Below, in pieces: positions 28,967 to 39,039 of a DNA stretch of 64,000 bases. Position 1 is the first letter of the stretch. Every line of letters begins with the position of its first letter. The notes under the pieces are model-generated. The model saw nothing but the letters and a program-made list of their open reading frames with translations, was not told where the DNA came from and did not search any database. This DNA comes from Pseudomonas fluorescens. GTDB lineage: Bacteria; Pseudomonadota; Gammaproteobacteria; Pseudomonadales; Pseudomonadaceae. The stretch spans positions 2,079,501 through 2,143,500 of the forward strand of contig NZ_LR134318.1 of assembly GCF_900636825.1 (NCBI RefSeq), read 5' to 3'. A program made the translations under genes and the position numbers.

Positions 28967-30270
28967 CCGAGCGCACCCTTGGCGAATGGCTCGCCTACCT
29001 TGAGCAGTTGCATCCGTCGGCCATCGATATGGGCCTGGAGCGTTCACAACAGGTAGCGTCCCGTATGGGGCTGGGTCAGCCGGCGCCTCGGGTGATCACG
29101 GTCACCGGCACCAACGGCAAGGGTTCTACCTGCGCGTTTGTGGCTTCGTTGCTGCGCGCGCAGGGCCTGAGCGTTGGTGTCTACAATTCTCCGCACCTGC
29201 TGCGTTACAACGAGCGGGTGCAAATCAATGGCGTCGAAGCCACTGATGCTCAGCTGTGCGAAGCCTTTGCAGCGGTCGAAGCCGGGCGTGGCGAAACTTC
29301 CCTGACTTATTTCGAGATGGGCACCCTGGCGGCGTTCTGGCTGTTTCAGCAGGCCGGGCTTGACGCTGTGGTGCTGGAAGTCGGTTTGGGCGGGCGCCTG
29401 GACACAGTCAACGTCGTCGATGCCGATATTGCGCTGGTGACCAGCATCGGCGTCGATCATGCCGATTATCTGGGCAGCACTCGCGAATCCGTGGCTTTCG
29501 AAAAGGCCGGGATTTTTCGTCACGGCAAACCGGCCTTGTGCGGCGATTTGAATCCTCCGCAACCGTTGCTCGACAAGACGCGTGAGCTGGCCTGTCCATT
29601 CTTCCTGCGCGGGCGTGATTTCGATCTCGGCATCACCGATCAGCACTGGCAGTGGCGCGGCGCCGATGCGCAGGGCAAGGTTATAGAACTGCGGGATTTG
29701 CCGTTGCTGGATCTGCCAATGGAAAATGCCGCGCTGGCATTGCAGGCGTATCTGCTGAGCGGCTTGCCATGGGATGCCGAGCAGATTGTCGCGGCCTTGC
29801 GAGCGACTCGCGTGGTCGGTCGTCTGGATCGGCGCTCGTTCGACTGGAACGGCAAGCGCCTGAATCTGTTGCTGGACGTTGGCCACAACCCGCATGCTGC
29901 CGAGTATCTGGCTCGTCGGCTGACCGCGCGGCCGCCGGTTGGCAAGCGTCTGGCGGTATTCGGTCTGCTGGCGGACAAGGATCTGGATGGTGTTGTCGGC
30001 GAATTGAGTGCTAGTGTCGAGCATTGGGCGGTGGCGCCGCTGGATTCTCCGCGCGCCCGCCCGGTTGCTGAGCTTCACGCGACATTGCAGGGTCTGGGTG
30101 CCTCGGTCACGTCTTATGACAGTGTTGCTGCCGCGCTGGAAGGGCAGTGTGAAGTGGCCACCAGCGACGACGAGATTCTGTTGTTCGGATCATTTTATTG
30201 TGTCGCCGAGGCCCTTGAATGGCTGGCCCGGCGCTCCACGGAGGAAGCGGCAAATGGCTTTGCTGGATAA
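28963..30270 (+). CDS. folC: Bifunctional dihydrofolate / folylpolyglutamate synthase
   Basis: Adds glutamate to dihydropteroate and to folates in the cytoplasm. The 435-residue Mur-ligase-fold protein has P-loop [10 protein letters not shown] near residue 46, [12 protein letters not shown] near 138 and the C-terminal [12 protein letters not shown]. The ATG overlaps the accD stop (ATGA), so translation is coupled. Its 3' end overlaps the next gene by 17 bases. Confidence 0.97.
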   Translation: MTERTLGEWLAYLEQLHPSAIDMGLERSQQVASRMGLGQPAPRVITVTGTNGKGSTCAFVASLLRAQGLSVGVYNSPHLLRYNERVQINGVEATDAQLCEAFAAVEAGRGETSLTYFEMGTLAAFWLFQQAGLDAVVLEVGLGGRLDTVNVVDADIALVTSIGVDHADYLGSTRESVAFEKAGIFRHGKPALCGDLNPPQPLLDKTRELACPFFLRGRDFDLGITDQHWQWRGADAQGKVIELRDLPLLDLPMENAALALQAYLLSGLPWDAEQIVAALRATRVVGRLDRRSFDWNGKRLNLLLDVGHNPHAAEYLARRLTARPPVGKRLAVFGLLADKDLDGVVGELSASVEHWAVAPLDSPRARPVAELHATLQGLGASVTSYDSVAAALEGQCEVATSDDEILLFGSFYCVAEALEWLARRSTEEAANGFAG

Positions 30271-30904
30271 AGCGTACAAGCAGCGCATGGTTGGCGCGTT
30301 GGTGCTGGTTGCGCTGGCGGTGATCTTCCTGCCCATGCTGTTTTCCCGTCAGGATGAGCAGCGTCAAGTGACCGTCGAGGCGCCTTCAGCGCCGCAAGCG
30401 CCGTCCTTGCCGCAGGTGCAAATGGATCCGGTGGCGGTTCCCGAACCCCAAGCCTTGCCACAAGAGCCTGTGCCGACTGACGAAGAAGTCGCTGAAGAAA
30501 CCGCACCTCCCGCACCAGTGGCCGCGGCGCCGACCATACCCGCGCAGATTGCCCGTCCCGCGACACCGCCGCCAGTGGCCAAGCCGATCCCGGCGCCTGC
30601 CCAGCCGATCACATCGGCGACGAGCAAACCTGACACCACGCAGAGTCGCGTAGATGCCAATGGTCTGTCGGTCAGCTGGTCTGTGCAATTGGCCAGCCTG
30701 TCGAGTCGCGCGAGCGCCGAGAGCCTGCAAAAAAACCTGCGTAGCCAGGGCTACAATGCCTATATTCGCTCGGCTGATGGCAAGAATCGGGTCTTCGTCG
30801 GTCCGCTGATCGAGCGCGCCGAAGCTGATCGTCTGCGTGATCTGTTGAGCCGTCAGCAGAACCTCAAGGGCTTCGTTGTCCGTTTTCAGCCTGAACGTGG
30901 CTGA
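30254..30904 (+). CDS. dedD: SPOR-domain membrane protein (DedD-like)
   Basis: A septal-ring protein of 216 residues that binds denuded peptidoglycan. A single N-terminal transmembrane helix (MVGALVLVALAVIFLPMLF) is followed by a Pro/Ala/Glu-rich periplasmic linker (about 40-140) and a C-terminal SPOR domain (WSVQLASLSSRASAESLQKNL to GFVVRF). The start [12 protein letters not shown] at 30254 has GGAGGAAG upstream and overlaps folC by 17 bases. The folC-dedD-cvpA-purF order matches E. coli. Confidence 0.93.
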   Translation: MALLDKAYKQRMVGALVLVALAVIFLPMLFSRQDEQRQVTVEAPSAPQAPSLPQVQMDPVAVPEPQALPQEPVPTDEEVAEETAPPAPVAAAPTIPAQIARPATPPPVAKPIPAPAQPITSATSKPDTTQSRVDANGLSVSWSVQLASLSSRASAESLQKNLRSQGYNAYIRSADGKNRVFVGPLIERAEADRLRDLLSRQQNLKGFVVRFQPERG

Positions 30905-31002
30905 AATCTATCACCCCGATTGAAAAGCACTGACAATCGCAGCTTACCGACAGCCATGCGCTCTGCTAAAATGCGCCGCCTTATCCGTCTGTAGGCTGCA
31001 CT

Positions 31003-31563
31003 GTGCCATTTACCTGGGTTGACTGGGCGATCGTTGCAATCATCGCCATCTCCGCTTTGATCAGTCTGAGCCGCGGCTTCGTCAAAGAAGCATTATCGCT
31101 GGTGACCTGGATCATCGCAGGAGCGGTTGCCTGGATGTTCGGTGGCTCATTGTCCGAGTACCTCGCCGGATACATCGAAACCCCATCGGCTCGCGTGATC
31201 GCGGGCTGTGCCATCATGTTTGTCGCCACACTGATCGTTGGCGCAATGATCAATTATCTTATCGGCGAGTTGGTTCGCGTCACCGGGTTGTCCGGGACCG
31301 ATCGATTCCTCGGCATGGCCTTCGGCGCTGCGCGTGGCGTATTGCTGGTGGTCGTGGCAGTCGGGCTGTTGAGCCTGGGGCCGGTACAGCAGGACGGGTG
31401 GTGGAAAGAATCCCAGCTCGTGCCGAAGTTTCTATTGGTCGCCGATTGGTCCAAAAACCTGATCCTTGGGTGGAGCAGTCAGTGGCTTGCCAGCGGAATC
31501 AGCGTACCCGCTGATCTTCCGTTCAAGGAGCAACTCTTGCCGTCGGCGAAAACGCCTCAGTGA
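31003..31563 (+). CDS. cvpA: CvpA family inner-membrane protein
   Basis: A small integral membrane protein of 186 residues with about four helices (WAIVAIIAISALISLS, ALSLVTWIIAGAVAWMF, ARVIAGCAIMFVATLIVGAMI, GVLLVVVAVGLLSL). CvpA is linked to colicin V export and envelope tolerance in enterobacteria, but its molecular activity is unknown. The start is GTG. It directly precedes purF, as in many gammaproteobacteria. Confidence 0.93.
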   Translation: MPFTWVDWAIVAIIAISALISLSRGFVKEALSLVTWIIAGAVAWMFGGSLSEYLAGYIETPSARVIAGCAIMFVATLIVGAMINYLIGELVRVTGLSGTDRFLGMAFGAARGVLLVVVAVGLLSLGPVQQDGWWKESQLVPKFLLVADWSKNLILGWSSQWLASGISVPADLPFKEQLLPSAKTPQ

Positions 31564-31604
31564 GTGTTGTTCAGTTCAGATCCATTAAGTAGGGGTTGCG
31601 TCGC

Positions 31605-33110
31605 ATGTGTGGCATCGTCGGTATCGTCGGTAAGTCGAACGTCAATCAGGCGCTGTATGACGCGCTAACCGTGCTCCAGCACCGCGGCCAGGACGCTGCC
31701 GGTATCGTGACCAGCCATGATGGCCGGTTGTTCCTGCGCAAGGACAATGGCCTGGTGCGTGACGTGTTCCAGCAGCGTCACATGCAGCGCCTGGTCGGCC
31801 ACATGGGTATCGGCCACGTCCGTTACCCGACCGCCGGCAGCTCGACGTCGGCCGAGGCCCAACCGTTTTACGTCAACTCGCCTTACGGCATCACTTTGGC
31901 GCACAACGGTAACCTGACCAACGTTGAACAGTTGGCCAAGGAAATCTACGAATCCGATCTGCGTCACGTCAACACCAGTTCCGATTCGGAAGTGTTGCTC
32001 AACGTGTTCGCCCACGAGCTGGCCCAGCGCGGCAAGCTGCAGCCGACCGAAGAAGACGTGTTTGCTGCCGTAACCGACGTGCACAACCGCTGCGTGGGTG
32101 GTTACGCCGTAGTGGCAATGGTCACCGGTTACGGCATCGTCGGTTTCCGTGACCCGCACGGCATTCGTCCAATCGTGTTCGGCCAACGTCACACCGACGA
32201 AGGCGTCGAGTACATGATCGCTTCCGAAAGCGTGTCGCTGGACGTGCTCGGCTTCACCCTGATTCGCGATCTCGCGCCGGGCGAAGCGGTGTACATCACT
32301 GAAGACGGCAAGCTGCACACCCGTCAGTGCGCAACCAACCCATCGCTGACTCCGTGCATTTTCGAACACGTCTACCTGGCGCGTCCGGACTCGATCATCG
32401 ACGGCGTGTCGGTGTACAAGGCGCGTCTGCGCATGGGCGAGAAACTCGCCGAAAAGATCCTGCGCGAGCGTCCAGAGCACGATATCGATGTGGTCATCCC
32501 GATTCCGGACACCAGCCGCACCGCCGCGCTGGAACTGGCGAATCACTTGGGCGTGAAGTTCCGCGAAGGCTTCGTCAAGAACCGTTACATCGGCCGGACT
32601 TTCATCATGCCGGGCCAGGCGGCTCGCAAGAAGTCGGTACGCCAGAAGCTCAACGCCATCGAGCTGGAATTCCGCGGCAAGAACGTAATGCTGGTCGACG
32701 ACTCGATCGTGCGCGGCACCACCTGCAAGCAGATCATCCAGATGGCCCGCGAAGCCGGTGCGAAAAACGTCTACTTCTGCTCGGCGGCCCCGGCGGTACG
32801 TTTCCCGAACGTGTACGGTATCGACATGCCAAGCGCGCACGAACTGATCGCGCACAACCGCTCGACCCAGGACGTGGCTGATCTGATCGGTGCTGACTGG
32901 CTGATCTATCAGGACTTGCCTGACTTGATCGAAGCGGTGGGTGGCGGCAAGATCAAGATCGACAACTTCGATTGCGCGGTGTTTGATGGCAAGTACGTCA
33001 CCGGTGACGTCGATGAGGCTTACCTGAACAAGATCGAGCAGGCACGCAATGATGCCTCGAAGGTCAAGACCCAGGCGGTCAGTGCGATCATCGATCTGTA
33101 CAACAACTGA
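31605..33110 (+). CDS. purF: Amidophosphoribosyltransferase
   Basis: First committed step of purine synthesis: PRPP plus glutamine gives phosphoribosylamine. The ATG at 31605 gives MCGIVGIVG, so removal of Met exposes the N-terminal catalytic cysteine of the Ntn glutaminase domain. The PRPP-binding motif [13 protein letters not shown] lies near residues 362-374. It has 501 residues; no propeptide. An in-frame start nine bases upstream would bury the nucleophile and is rejected. A terminator follows. Confidence 0.98.
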   Translation: MCGIVGIVGKSNVNQALYDALTVLQHRGQDAAGIVTSHDGRLFLRKDNGLVRDVFQQRHMQRLVGHMGIGHVRYPTAGSSTSAEAQPFYVNSPYGITLAHNGNLTNVEQLAKEIYESDLRHVNTSSDSEVLLNVFAHELAQRGKLQPTEEDVFAAVTDVHNRCVGGYAVVAMVTGYGIVGFRDPHGIRPIVFGQRHTDEGVEYMIASESVSLDVLGFTLIRDLAPGEAVYITEDGKLHTRQCATNPSLTPCIFEHVYLARPDSIIDGVSVYKARLRMGEKLAEKILRERPEHDIDVVIPIPDTSRTAALELANHLGVKFREGFVKNRYIGRTFIMPGQAARKKSVRQKLNAIELEFRGKNVMLVDDSIVRGTTCKQIIQMAREAGAKNVYFCSAAPAVRFPNVYGIDMPSAHELIAHNRSTQDVADLIGADWLIYQDLPDLIEAVGGGKIKIDNFDCAVFDGKYVTGDVDEAYLNKIEQARNDASKVKTQAVSAIIDLYNN

Positions 33111-33116
33111 GTGAAC

Positions 33117-33139
33117 ACCGGCCCTGAGGGGCCGGTTTT
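33117..33139 (+). terminator. Terminator after purF
   Basis: Stem ACCGGCCC/GGGCCGGT with a short loop and TTTT, six bases past the stop. Confidence 0.85.
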
Positions 33140-33184
33140 GTATCTGACTTTTAATTTTTCGAGAACAGGGCAAGGAGTGACAGC

Positions 33185-34396
33185 ATGAGTCAGGAATGGG
33201 ATGCCGGTCGGCTGGACAGCGACCTTGAAGGTGTAGCGTTCGATACTCTGGCCGTCCGTGCCGGTCAGCACCGTACGCCGGAAGGCGAGCATGGTGATCC
33301 GATGTTCTTCACCTCGAGCTACGTGTTCCGCACCGCCGCCGACGCGGCGGCGCGGTTTGCCGGTGAAGTGCCGGGCAACGTGTACTCGCGTTATACCAAC
33401 CCGACCGTGCGCGCATTCGAAGAGCGCATTGCTGCGCTGGAAAGTGCCGAGCAGGCCGTTGCCACCGCAACCGGCATGGCCGCGATCATGGCTGTGGTGA
33501 TGAGCCTGTGCAGCGCCGGCGATCACGTCCTGGTTTCGCGCAGCGTGTTCGGTTCGACCATCAGTCTATTCGAGAAATACTTCAAGCGTTTTGGCGTGGA
33601 AGTCGACTACGTCCCGCTGGCCGATCTCGCGGCCTGGGATGCGGCGATCAAGCCGACCACCAAATTGCTGTTTGTCGAATCCCCGTCGAACCCACTGGCG
33701 GAATTGGTCGACATCGCTGCGCTGGCGGAGATTGCTCATGCCAAAGGCGCAATGTTGGTGGTCGACAACTGTTTCTGCACGCCAGCCTTGCAGCAGCCGC
33801 TGAAACTCGGTGCGGACATCGTTGTGCACTCGGCGACCAAGTTCATCGACGGCCAGGGCCGTTGCATGGGCGGTGTGGTCGCTGGCCGCAGCGAGCAGAT
33901 GAAAGAAGTTGTCGGTTTCCTGCGTACCGCCGGGCCGACACTGAGCCCGTTCAATGCGTGGATTTTCCTCAAGGGCCTGGAAACTCTCAACCTGCGGATG
34001 AAGGCCCACTGCGCCAACGCCCAGCAACTGGCCGAATGGCTGGAGCAGCAGGACGGTATCGAGAAAGTCCATTACGCCGGTCTCAAGAGCCATCCGCAGC
34101 ACGAATTGGCTCAGCGTCAGCAGAAGGGCTTCGGTGCCGTGGTCAGCTTCGAGGTCAAGGGCGGCAAAGAGGGCGCCTGGCGTTTTATCGATGCTACTCG
34201 ATTGATTTCGATCACCGCCAACCTCGGTGACAGCAAAACCACCATCACCCACCCAAGTACTACGTCCCACGGCCGTCTGGCGCCGCAGGAGCGTGAAGCG
34301 GCGGGCATCCGCGACAGCCTGATCCGTGTTGCGGTCGGTCTGGAGGATGTGGCGGATCTGCAAGCCGACCTGGCGCGCGGTCTGGCGGCGTTGTGA
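33185..34396 (+). CDS. metZ: O-succinylhomoserine sulfhydrylase
   Basis: PLP enzyme making homocysteine directly from O-succinylhomoserine and sulfide, the route used by Pseudomonas in place of MetB/MetC. The 403 residues carry the Cys/Met-metabolism fold: [19 protein letters not shown] near 75-93, [12 protein letters not shown] near 97, and the Schiff-base lysine in [11 protein letters not shown] near 219. AAGGAG precedes the ATG. It overlaps the following SDR gene by four bases. Confidence 0.96.
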   Translation: MSQEWDAGRLDSDLEGVAFDTLAVRAGQHRTPEGEHGDPMFFTSSYVFRTAADAAARFAGEVPGNVYSRYTNPTVRAFEERIAALESAEQAVATATGMAAIMAVVMSLCSAGDHVLVSRSVFGSTISLFEKYFKRFGVEVDYVPLADLAAWDAAIKPTTKLLFVESPSNPLAELVDIAALAEIAHAKGAMLVVDNCFCTPALQQPLKLGADIVVHSATKFIDGQGRCMGGVVAGRSEQMKEVVGFLRTAGPTLSPFNAWIFLKGLETLNLRMKAHCANAQQLAEWLEQQDGIEKVHYAGLKSHPQHELAQRQQKGFGAVVSFEVKGGKEGAWRFIDATRLISITANLGDSKTTITHPSTTSHGRLAPQEREAAGIRDSLIRVAVGLEDVADLQADLARGLAAL

Positions 34397-35169
34397 TCGA
34401 GTTGTCCACGCCGAAATCCGCTACCCATGGCCGCGTTGCGCTGGTCACGGGGGCGGCGCGCGGTATTGGTCTGGGGATTGCGGCCTGGCTGCTCAGCGAA
34501 GGCTGGCAGGTGGTGCTGACCGATCTGGATCGTGCGCGCGGATCGAAAGTCGCGAAGGTGCTCGGCGAAAATGCCTGGTTCATCGCGATGGATGTTGCTG
34601 ACGAGTCCCAGGTTGCACTCGGCGTTGCCGAAGTGCTGGGGCAGTTCGGTCGCCTCGATGCGCTGGTATGCAATGCGGCGGTTGCCGATCCGCACAACAT
34701 CACCCTGGAAAGCCTTGATCTGGCCTACTGGAATCGCGTGTTGGCGGTGAATCTCAGTGGGCCGATGCTATTGGCCAAGCACTGCGCGCCTTATTTGCGC
34801 GCGCATAACGGTTCGATCGTCAATCTGGCTTCCACCCGTGCGCGCCAATCGGAGGCGGACTCCGAAGCGTATGCGGCAAGCAAGGGCGGATTACTGGCGC
34901 TGACCCATGCGCTGGCAATCAGCCTCGGGCCGGAAATCCGCGTCAATGCTGTCAGTCCGGGCTGGATCGATGCACGGGATCCGTCTGCGCGCCGCGCTGA
35001 GCCTTTGGCTGACGCCGATCATGCCCAGCATCCAGCGGGCAGGGTAGGGACGGTCGAGGATGTGGCGGCGATGGTGGCCTGGCTGCTGTCGCGCAACGCC
35101 GGATTCGTCACCGGGCAGGAATTTGTCGTCGATGGCGGCATGACCAAGAAGATGATTTACGAGCAGTAG
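34393..35169 (+). CDS. Short-chain dehydrogenase/reductase
   Basis: An NAD(P)-dependent oxidoreductase of 258 residues. The Rossmann glycine motif TGAARGIG is near residue 19, NAAV near 95, and the active site has Ser in [10 protein letters not shown] with YAASK near 160-164. The GTG start lies in GTGA overlapping the metZ stop, so it is translated with metZ. A role in methionine metabolism is possible from the coupling, but the substrate is unknown. Confidence 0.9.
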   Translation: MIELSTPKSATHGRVALVTGAARGIGLGIAAWLLSEGWQVVLTDLDRARGSKVAKVLGENAWFIAMDVADESQVALGVAEVLGQFGRLDALVCNAAVADPHNITLESLDLAYWNRVLAVNLSGPMLLAKHCAPYLRAHNGSIVNLASTRARQSEADSEAYAASKGGLLALTHALAISLGPEIRVNAVSPGWIDARDPSARRAEPLADADHAQHPAGRVGTVEDVAAMVAWLLSRNAGFVTGQEFVVDGGMTKKMIYEQ

Positions 35170-35177
35170 CAGATTCG

Positions 35178-35260
35178 AGCTTCAAGCGGCAAGCAGAAGC
35201 ATGATGGTGGTGTGCCTGCTTTCGCTGATCTTGCTTTTTCTTGAAGCTTGCAGCTTGCAG
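35178..35260. repeat. Inverted repeat downstream of the SDR gene
   Basis: AGCTTCAAG (35178-35186) is mirrored by CTTGAAGCT (35240-35248), followed by a tandem CTTGCAG-type pair. It resembles a degenerate 3' palindromic element. It belongs to neither family A nor B. Confidence 0.5.
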
Positions 35261-35297
35261 CTAAAATCTGTTTTTGAAAAAAACTCTAATCCTGCTA

Positions 35298-35326
35298 TTG
35301 ACTTAGGTTCGCTACCTGCGTAAATT
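35298..35326 (+). promoter_or_regulatory. Sigma-70 promoter of the tRNA-Val/Asp cluster
   Basis: TTGACT (35298-35303), a 17-base spacer and TAAATT (35321-35326), 23 bases before the first tRNA. Confidence 0.75.
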
Positions 35327-35348
35327 TCGCGGCCTCGGAGATGCAAAC

Positions 35349-35424
35349 GGGTGATTAGCTCAGCTGGGAGAGCGTCTGCCTTACAAGCAGAATGTCGGCG
35401 GTTCGATCCCGTCATCACCCACCA
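35349..35424 (+). tRNA. tRNA-Val (TAC)
   Basis: 76 bases with encoded CCA. Acceptor stem GGGTGAT/ATCACCC is perfect, and anticodon stem TCTGC/GCAGA with loop CTTACAA gives TAC. Confidence 0.97.
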
Positions 35425-35479
35425 CTCCCGAGAAACTTGCTCAGGCAAGAACGTAGGCTGAAAGTGCCTGCACCGACGC

Positions 35480-35556
35480 GCAGCGGTAGTTCAGTCGGTT
35501 AGAATACCGGCCTGTCACGCCGGGGGTCGCGGGTTCGAGTCCCGTCCGCTGCGCCA
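35480..35556 (+). tRNA. tRNA-Asp (GTC), copy 1
   Basis: 77 bases with encoded CCA. Acceptor GCAGCGG/CCGCTGC, and anticodon stem CCGGC/GCCGG with loop CTGTCAC gives GTC. Confidence 0.97.
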
Positions 35557-35648
35557 TATTTTACGAGTCAGTATGATCTGATTCGCGATTGCATAGCACC
35601 GAAGCTTGCAATCAAACGAGTTACTTGAGCGCAAGCTCAAAGCGATAC

Positions 35649-35725
35649 GCAGCGGTAGTTCAGTCGGTTAGAATACCGGCCTGTCACGCCGGGGGTCGCG
35701 GGTTCGAGTCCCGTCCGCTGCGCCA
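35649..35725 (+). tRNA. tRNA-Asp (GTC), copy 2
   Basis: Identical to copy 1, 92 bases further on, while the spacer between them differs from the spacer after tRNA-Val. Last tRNA of the cluster. Confidence 0.97.
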
Positions 35726-35800
35726 TATCTGCTCCAAGGACCACTGAACGCCTTGAAGCACCGAAAGCAGCCATCGGCTGGTTCGGAATCGATAGCAAAG

Positions 35801-35827
35801 ACCCTGGTCGAAAGACCGGGGTTTTTT
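35801..35827 (+). terminator. Terminator of the tRNA-Val/Asp cluster
   Basis: Stem CCCTGGTC/GACCGGGG with a GAAA tetraloop and TTTTTT. Confidence 0.9.
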
Positions 35828-35882
35828 GTGTCTGAAATTTGACCCCCTCTTTGTTTTCCTCCTTTCCCTGTCCTGCACAATC

Positions 35883-35980
35883 CCTGTAGGAGCTGCGGCA
35901 CGCTGCGATCTTTTGCCTTTAATCTCAGCACCCCAATCCAGAAGATCGCAGCCTCGTTTCACTCGACAACTCCTACAGGA
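35883..35980. repeat. Palindromic repeat, family A (diverged)
   Basis: Arms CCTGTAGGAGCTGCGGCACG and the end ACAACTCCTACAGG keep the outer 10 bases and the GATCTTTT/AAGATCGCAG core. The middle has changed to TCGTTTCACTCG-type sequence, similar to the degenerate copy at 27701. Confidence 0.75.
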
Positions 35981-36112
35981 ATGTCGAGCGTCCTGCGGTG
36001 CCGCGTCGCATTGATTTTTTGAATATTTAGTCAGGTTTTTGTAACTGGTTGTTTTCTGCGGGCTCAGAAACCTTTAAAGTTAACCTTTCGGTCAGCTTTG
36101 CACTGTCAACAC

Positions 36113-36195
36113 AGCTCTTTGCTTCGCCAGAAAGAGCTTCTGCACGACTCGAGATTTCCCAGTAGATAACCAAAAGGGCGGACGTATAACCGCCC
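36113..36195 (+). promoter_or_regulatory. Leader of the molybdenum-hydroxylase operon with two hairpins
   Basis: A perfect 8-bp inverted repeat AGCTCTTT/AAAGAGCT (36113-36138, 10-base loop) is followed by GGGCGG/CCGCCC (36176-36195), which ends just before the ribosome site AGAGGATG. The second hairpin could affect initiation. No clear sigma-70 promoter is evident in 35981-36112, and a sigma-54 match fails on spacing. Confidence 0.45.
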
Positions 36196-36207
36196 AGAGG
36201 ATGATCC

Positions 36208-39039
36208 ATGTCCAACCGTGAAATATCCCGGCGCTCGTTCCTCCAAGGCGGGCTGGTGGCGGGTGTGAGCGTCACGCTCACGCCGCTCAGCAGTCAGGCG
36301 CTGGCTGCCTTGATGGAAAACAGCGTGACCGTGCCGTCCGAGAAATGGCTCGGCAACAATGGCAAGGCACGCCAGCGTAACGATGCGTTGTCCAAGGTCT
36401 GCGGCAGCAAAGTGTTTGCCCGCGACATCCGCGCCAAGGACATGCCGGGCTGGCCGCAGCAGCAAGGCCACGCCATGCTGCTGAAAACCATCAAGGCCGA
36501 CCGCATCTATGACGGCTACGATCTGTCGTGGCTAGGTGCCGATTTGCAGCCGGACCGCATCGTCACCGCGGCCGACCTGGAAAAAGACGGCATCGTTTTT
36601 CCGGAAGAGCATGCGCCCGATCCTTTGCTGCCTGAAGGCAAAGTGCCGATGTTCATCGGCCATCCAGTGGCGATCCTGATCTGGAACGATTTCGAGCGTT
36701 TCCGCCAAGCCAAAAATCAACTTAAATTCAATGACAAAGCGATTCGTTACGGTGCCAAAGTGCCGTTCTACGAAGGCGATCCTTACGGCAGCTTCCGCTA
36801 CGTGCGTGTCGGTGGTGCGACCTCGGCGGACGAAGACGAATTCGCCAGCCTCAAGGATTCGATCCTGTTTCCGATGCTGAAAAACCGCCGTCCGGTGTGG
36901 GATTCGCAGCCCAATCTGCACGGCAATCTGACCGAACGCGGTTTGTTCTACGCCGACCGCATGAAGAAAGAGATCGACACCCCGCCAGACCACTGGCTGG
37001 TGTTCGACGAGCGCTACAAAACCCCTTCGATCGAGCCAGCCGCCCTTGAGCCAGACAACGGCAACGGTTGGTACGACCCGAAAACCAAAACCCTGCATTT
37101 CGTGGTAGCGACTCAGTGCCCGCTGGAGACTGCCACCGAGACGGCGAAAATGATCGGGCCGTCGCGCTTCGGGCTGGCCAATCTGAACATGCATCCCGGC
37201 TACACCGTTGGCTACGGCTCCAAAGACCACAACATTTTCGTTTATTACGCCGCTCTTGCTGCGTTGTACGGCGCCGGTGTGCCGGTGCGGCTGGCCAACG
37301 ACCGCTATGAGCAGTTCCAGAGCGGTATCAAGCGGCACCCGTTCGATATCCGCTACCAGCTGGCCGTGGACAAGAACGATTACACCTTCAAGATTTTCCG
37401 CGCAGAAATGAGCGTCGATGGCGGCGGCCGGGTTAACTACAGCCCTTCGGTGGCGGCGGTTGGCGCCACGGCGGCGCAGTCGATCTACTACATGCCGCAG
37501 AACGATTTGCAGGTTACGGCGTATCACTCGCGCGCGGTGGAAGCCGGTTCGATGCGTGGTTACGGGACCCTGCAAAGCATGGCCGCGACCGAGATGATGG
37601 TCGATGAAATTGCCAATCGGCTGGGTGTCGACGCGATCGATTTGCGCCGTAAGAACGCCCTGCGTTCCGGCATGAAAAACACCCAGGGAGCGATCCCGGC
37701 CGGTGCGTTGCGTCTGCACGAAATCCTCGACAAAGCCTCGGTACACGAGGTCTGGAAAAACCGCGACGCGATCAAGAAACAGCGCGAAGCGGCCGATCCG
37801 GACAACTGGTACGGCGTCGGTTTTGCGATTTGCCAGAAAGACTTTGGCACCGGTTCGGAAGCGCCGATGGCCAGCATCGAGTTTACGGCCGACGGTCGCA
37901 TCACTCTGCGCCATATCGGCATCGAGATCGGTACCGGCATGTCCACTTCGCAAGCCTTGGTCGTCGCCGACTTCCTCGGTAGCCCGGCGCACGAAGTGAA
38001 GACGGGCGAGACCGAATGGAAGGAACTGCAGCTGATCACAAGCGGCAACCCTTACATCATGAGCCAGGCCGAGCAGGACAATCTGCTGCGTAATCCGCGC
38101 TGGGTCGGCAAACTCGCCTCGGCGTCGTCTGCAACCAACTCGGCTTACTATTTCAGCCACGCCACCCGTGAAGCGGCGCGCGTGTTGTTCAACCATGGTC
38201 TGTGGCCAGCGGCGCTGGAGATTTGGCGGCAGGGCCCTTACGGCGGCCAGGCCAACCCTTACGTTGTTCGTCGCGAAGATGCCCATTGGGTGGACGGCAA
38301 ACTCACCGCCAACGGCATGCAGCCGCTGAGCTTCGAAGAGCTGGCCAGACATGCGCATGAACGTGGTCTGGTCACGGCGGCCACTGTGCACGGCTTCAAC
38401 CGCTGGAGCTGGGCCGAGGCCGAATACAGCATCGACGGTGTACGCGAGCGCCTGCCGCTCGACGGTCTGGCGGTGAAATACGGCGACGGTGCACCTAACG
38501 CGAAAAAAGCGTTGATGAACACGGCGGGCTTCCACTTGCTCGATCGGCAGAACATCAACTATCCGGTGGTGCAACTCAATAACGCTGCGGTGACTTACTA
38601 CAGCCCGGTGGCGACGCTGGTCGAGCTGAAAGTCAACAAAGGTTCAGCGGAAGTCGAAGTGCTCAACCACCACTCTTGGGTCGAGTGCGGTCGGGTGCTG
38701 GTCGAAGAATTGGTCAAGGGCCAGCTCGAAGGCGGTATCGCCATGGGCATCGGCCACGCGTTGATGGAAGAGATGCCGCTGTACGAAGGCGGGCCGGGGG
38801 AGGGTGACTGGAACTTCAACCGTTATCGCCTGCCGATGGCCCGTCATGTCGCGGTGTGGAAGCAGACGGCAGAGATTCTGCCGGCGTTGTCGCCAAGCGA
38901 CCCGTCCAAAGGCATTGCCGAGGTGGTGATGATCCCGATTGTCGGGGCCATCGGTAACGCCGTGGCGCATGCCATCGGTAAACGTGTTCGCGATCTGCCT
39001 ATCACTGCTGCGCGCATCAAGGAGGCCCTCAATGGCTAA
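36208..39039 (+). CDS. Periplasmic molybdenum hydroxylase, molybdopterin-binding subunit
   Basis: Large subunit of a xanthine-dehydrogenase-family enzyme of the isoquinoline/aldehyde oxidoreductase branch, 943 residues. The N-terminus ISRRSFLQGG followed by a hydrophobic stretch is a twin-arginine signal, so the folded cofactor-loaded protein is exported. Cofactor-binding segments include GSMRGYGTLQSMAATEMMVDEIA near 450-475 and EGGIAMGIGHALMEEMP near 840. The C-terminal GIAEVVMIPIVGAIGNAV keeps the glutamate expected at the molybdenum site. It overlaps the 2Fe-2S subunit gene by eight bases. A tri-haem cytochrome follows. Substrate unknown (aldehyde or N-heterocycle). Confidence 0.9.
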   Translation: MSNREISRRSFLQGGLVAGVSVTLTPLSSQALAALMENSVTVPSEKWLGNNGKARQRNDALSKVCGSKVFARDIRAKDMPGWPQQQGHAMLLKTIKADRIYDGYDLSWLGADLQPDRIVTAADLEKDGIVFPEEHAPDPLLPEGKVPMFIGHPVAILIWNDFERFRQAKNQLKFNDKAIRYGAKVPFYEGDPYGSFRYVRVGGATSADEDEFASLKDSILFPMLKNRRPVWDSQPNLHGNLTERGLFYADRMKKEIDTPPDHWLVFDERYKTPSIEPAALEPDNGNGWYDPKTKTLHFVVATQCPLETATETAKMIGPSRFGLANLNMHPGYTVGYGSKDHNIFVYYAALAALYGAGVPVRLANDRYEQFQSGIKRHPFDIRYQLAVDKNDYTFKIFRAEMSVDGGGRVNYSPSVAAVGATAAQSIYYMPQNDLQVTAYHSRAVEAGSMRGYGTLQSMAATEMMVDEIANRLGVDAIDLRRKNALRSGMKNTQGAIPAGALRLHEILDKASVHEVWKNRDAIKKQREAADPDNWYGVGFAICQKDFGTGSEAPMASIEFTADGRITLRHIGIEIGTGMSTSQALVVADFLGSPAHEVKTGETEWKELQLITSGNPYIMSQAEQDNLLRNPRWVGKLASASSATNSAYYFSHATREAARVLFNHGLWPAALEIWRQGPYGGQANPYVVRREDAHWVDGKLTANGMQPLSFEELARHAHERGLVTAATVHGFNRWSWAEAEYSIDGVRERLPLDGLAVKYGDGAPNAKKALMNTAGFHLLDRQNINYPVVQLNNAAVTYYSPVATLVELKVNKGSAEVEVLNHHSWVECGRVLVEELVKGQLEGGIAMGIGHALMEEMPLYEGGPGEGDWNFNRYRLPMARHVAVWKQTAEILPALSPSDPSKGIAEVVMIPIVGAIGNAVAHAIGKRVRDLPITAARIKEALNG

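Noticed and set aside
36090..36106. Sigma-54-like promoter before the molybdenum-hydroxylase operon
   Set aside because: GG and GC elements are eight bases apart instead of ten, so the spacing is wrong.
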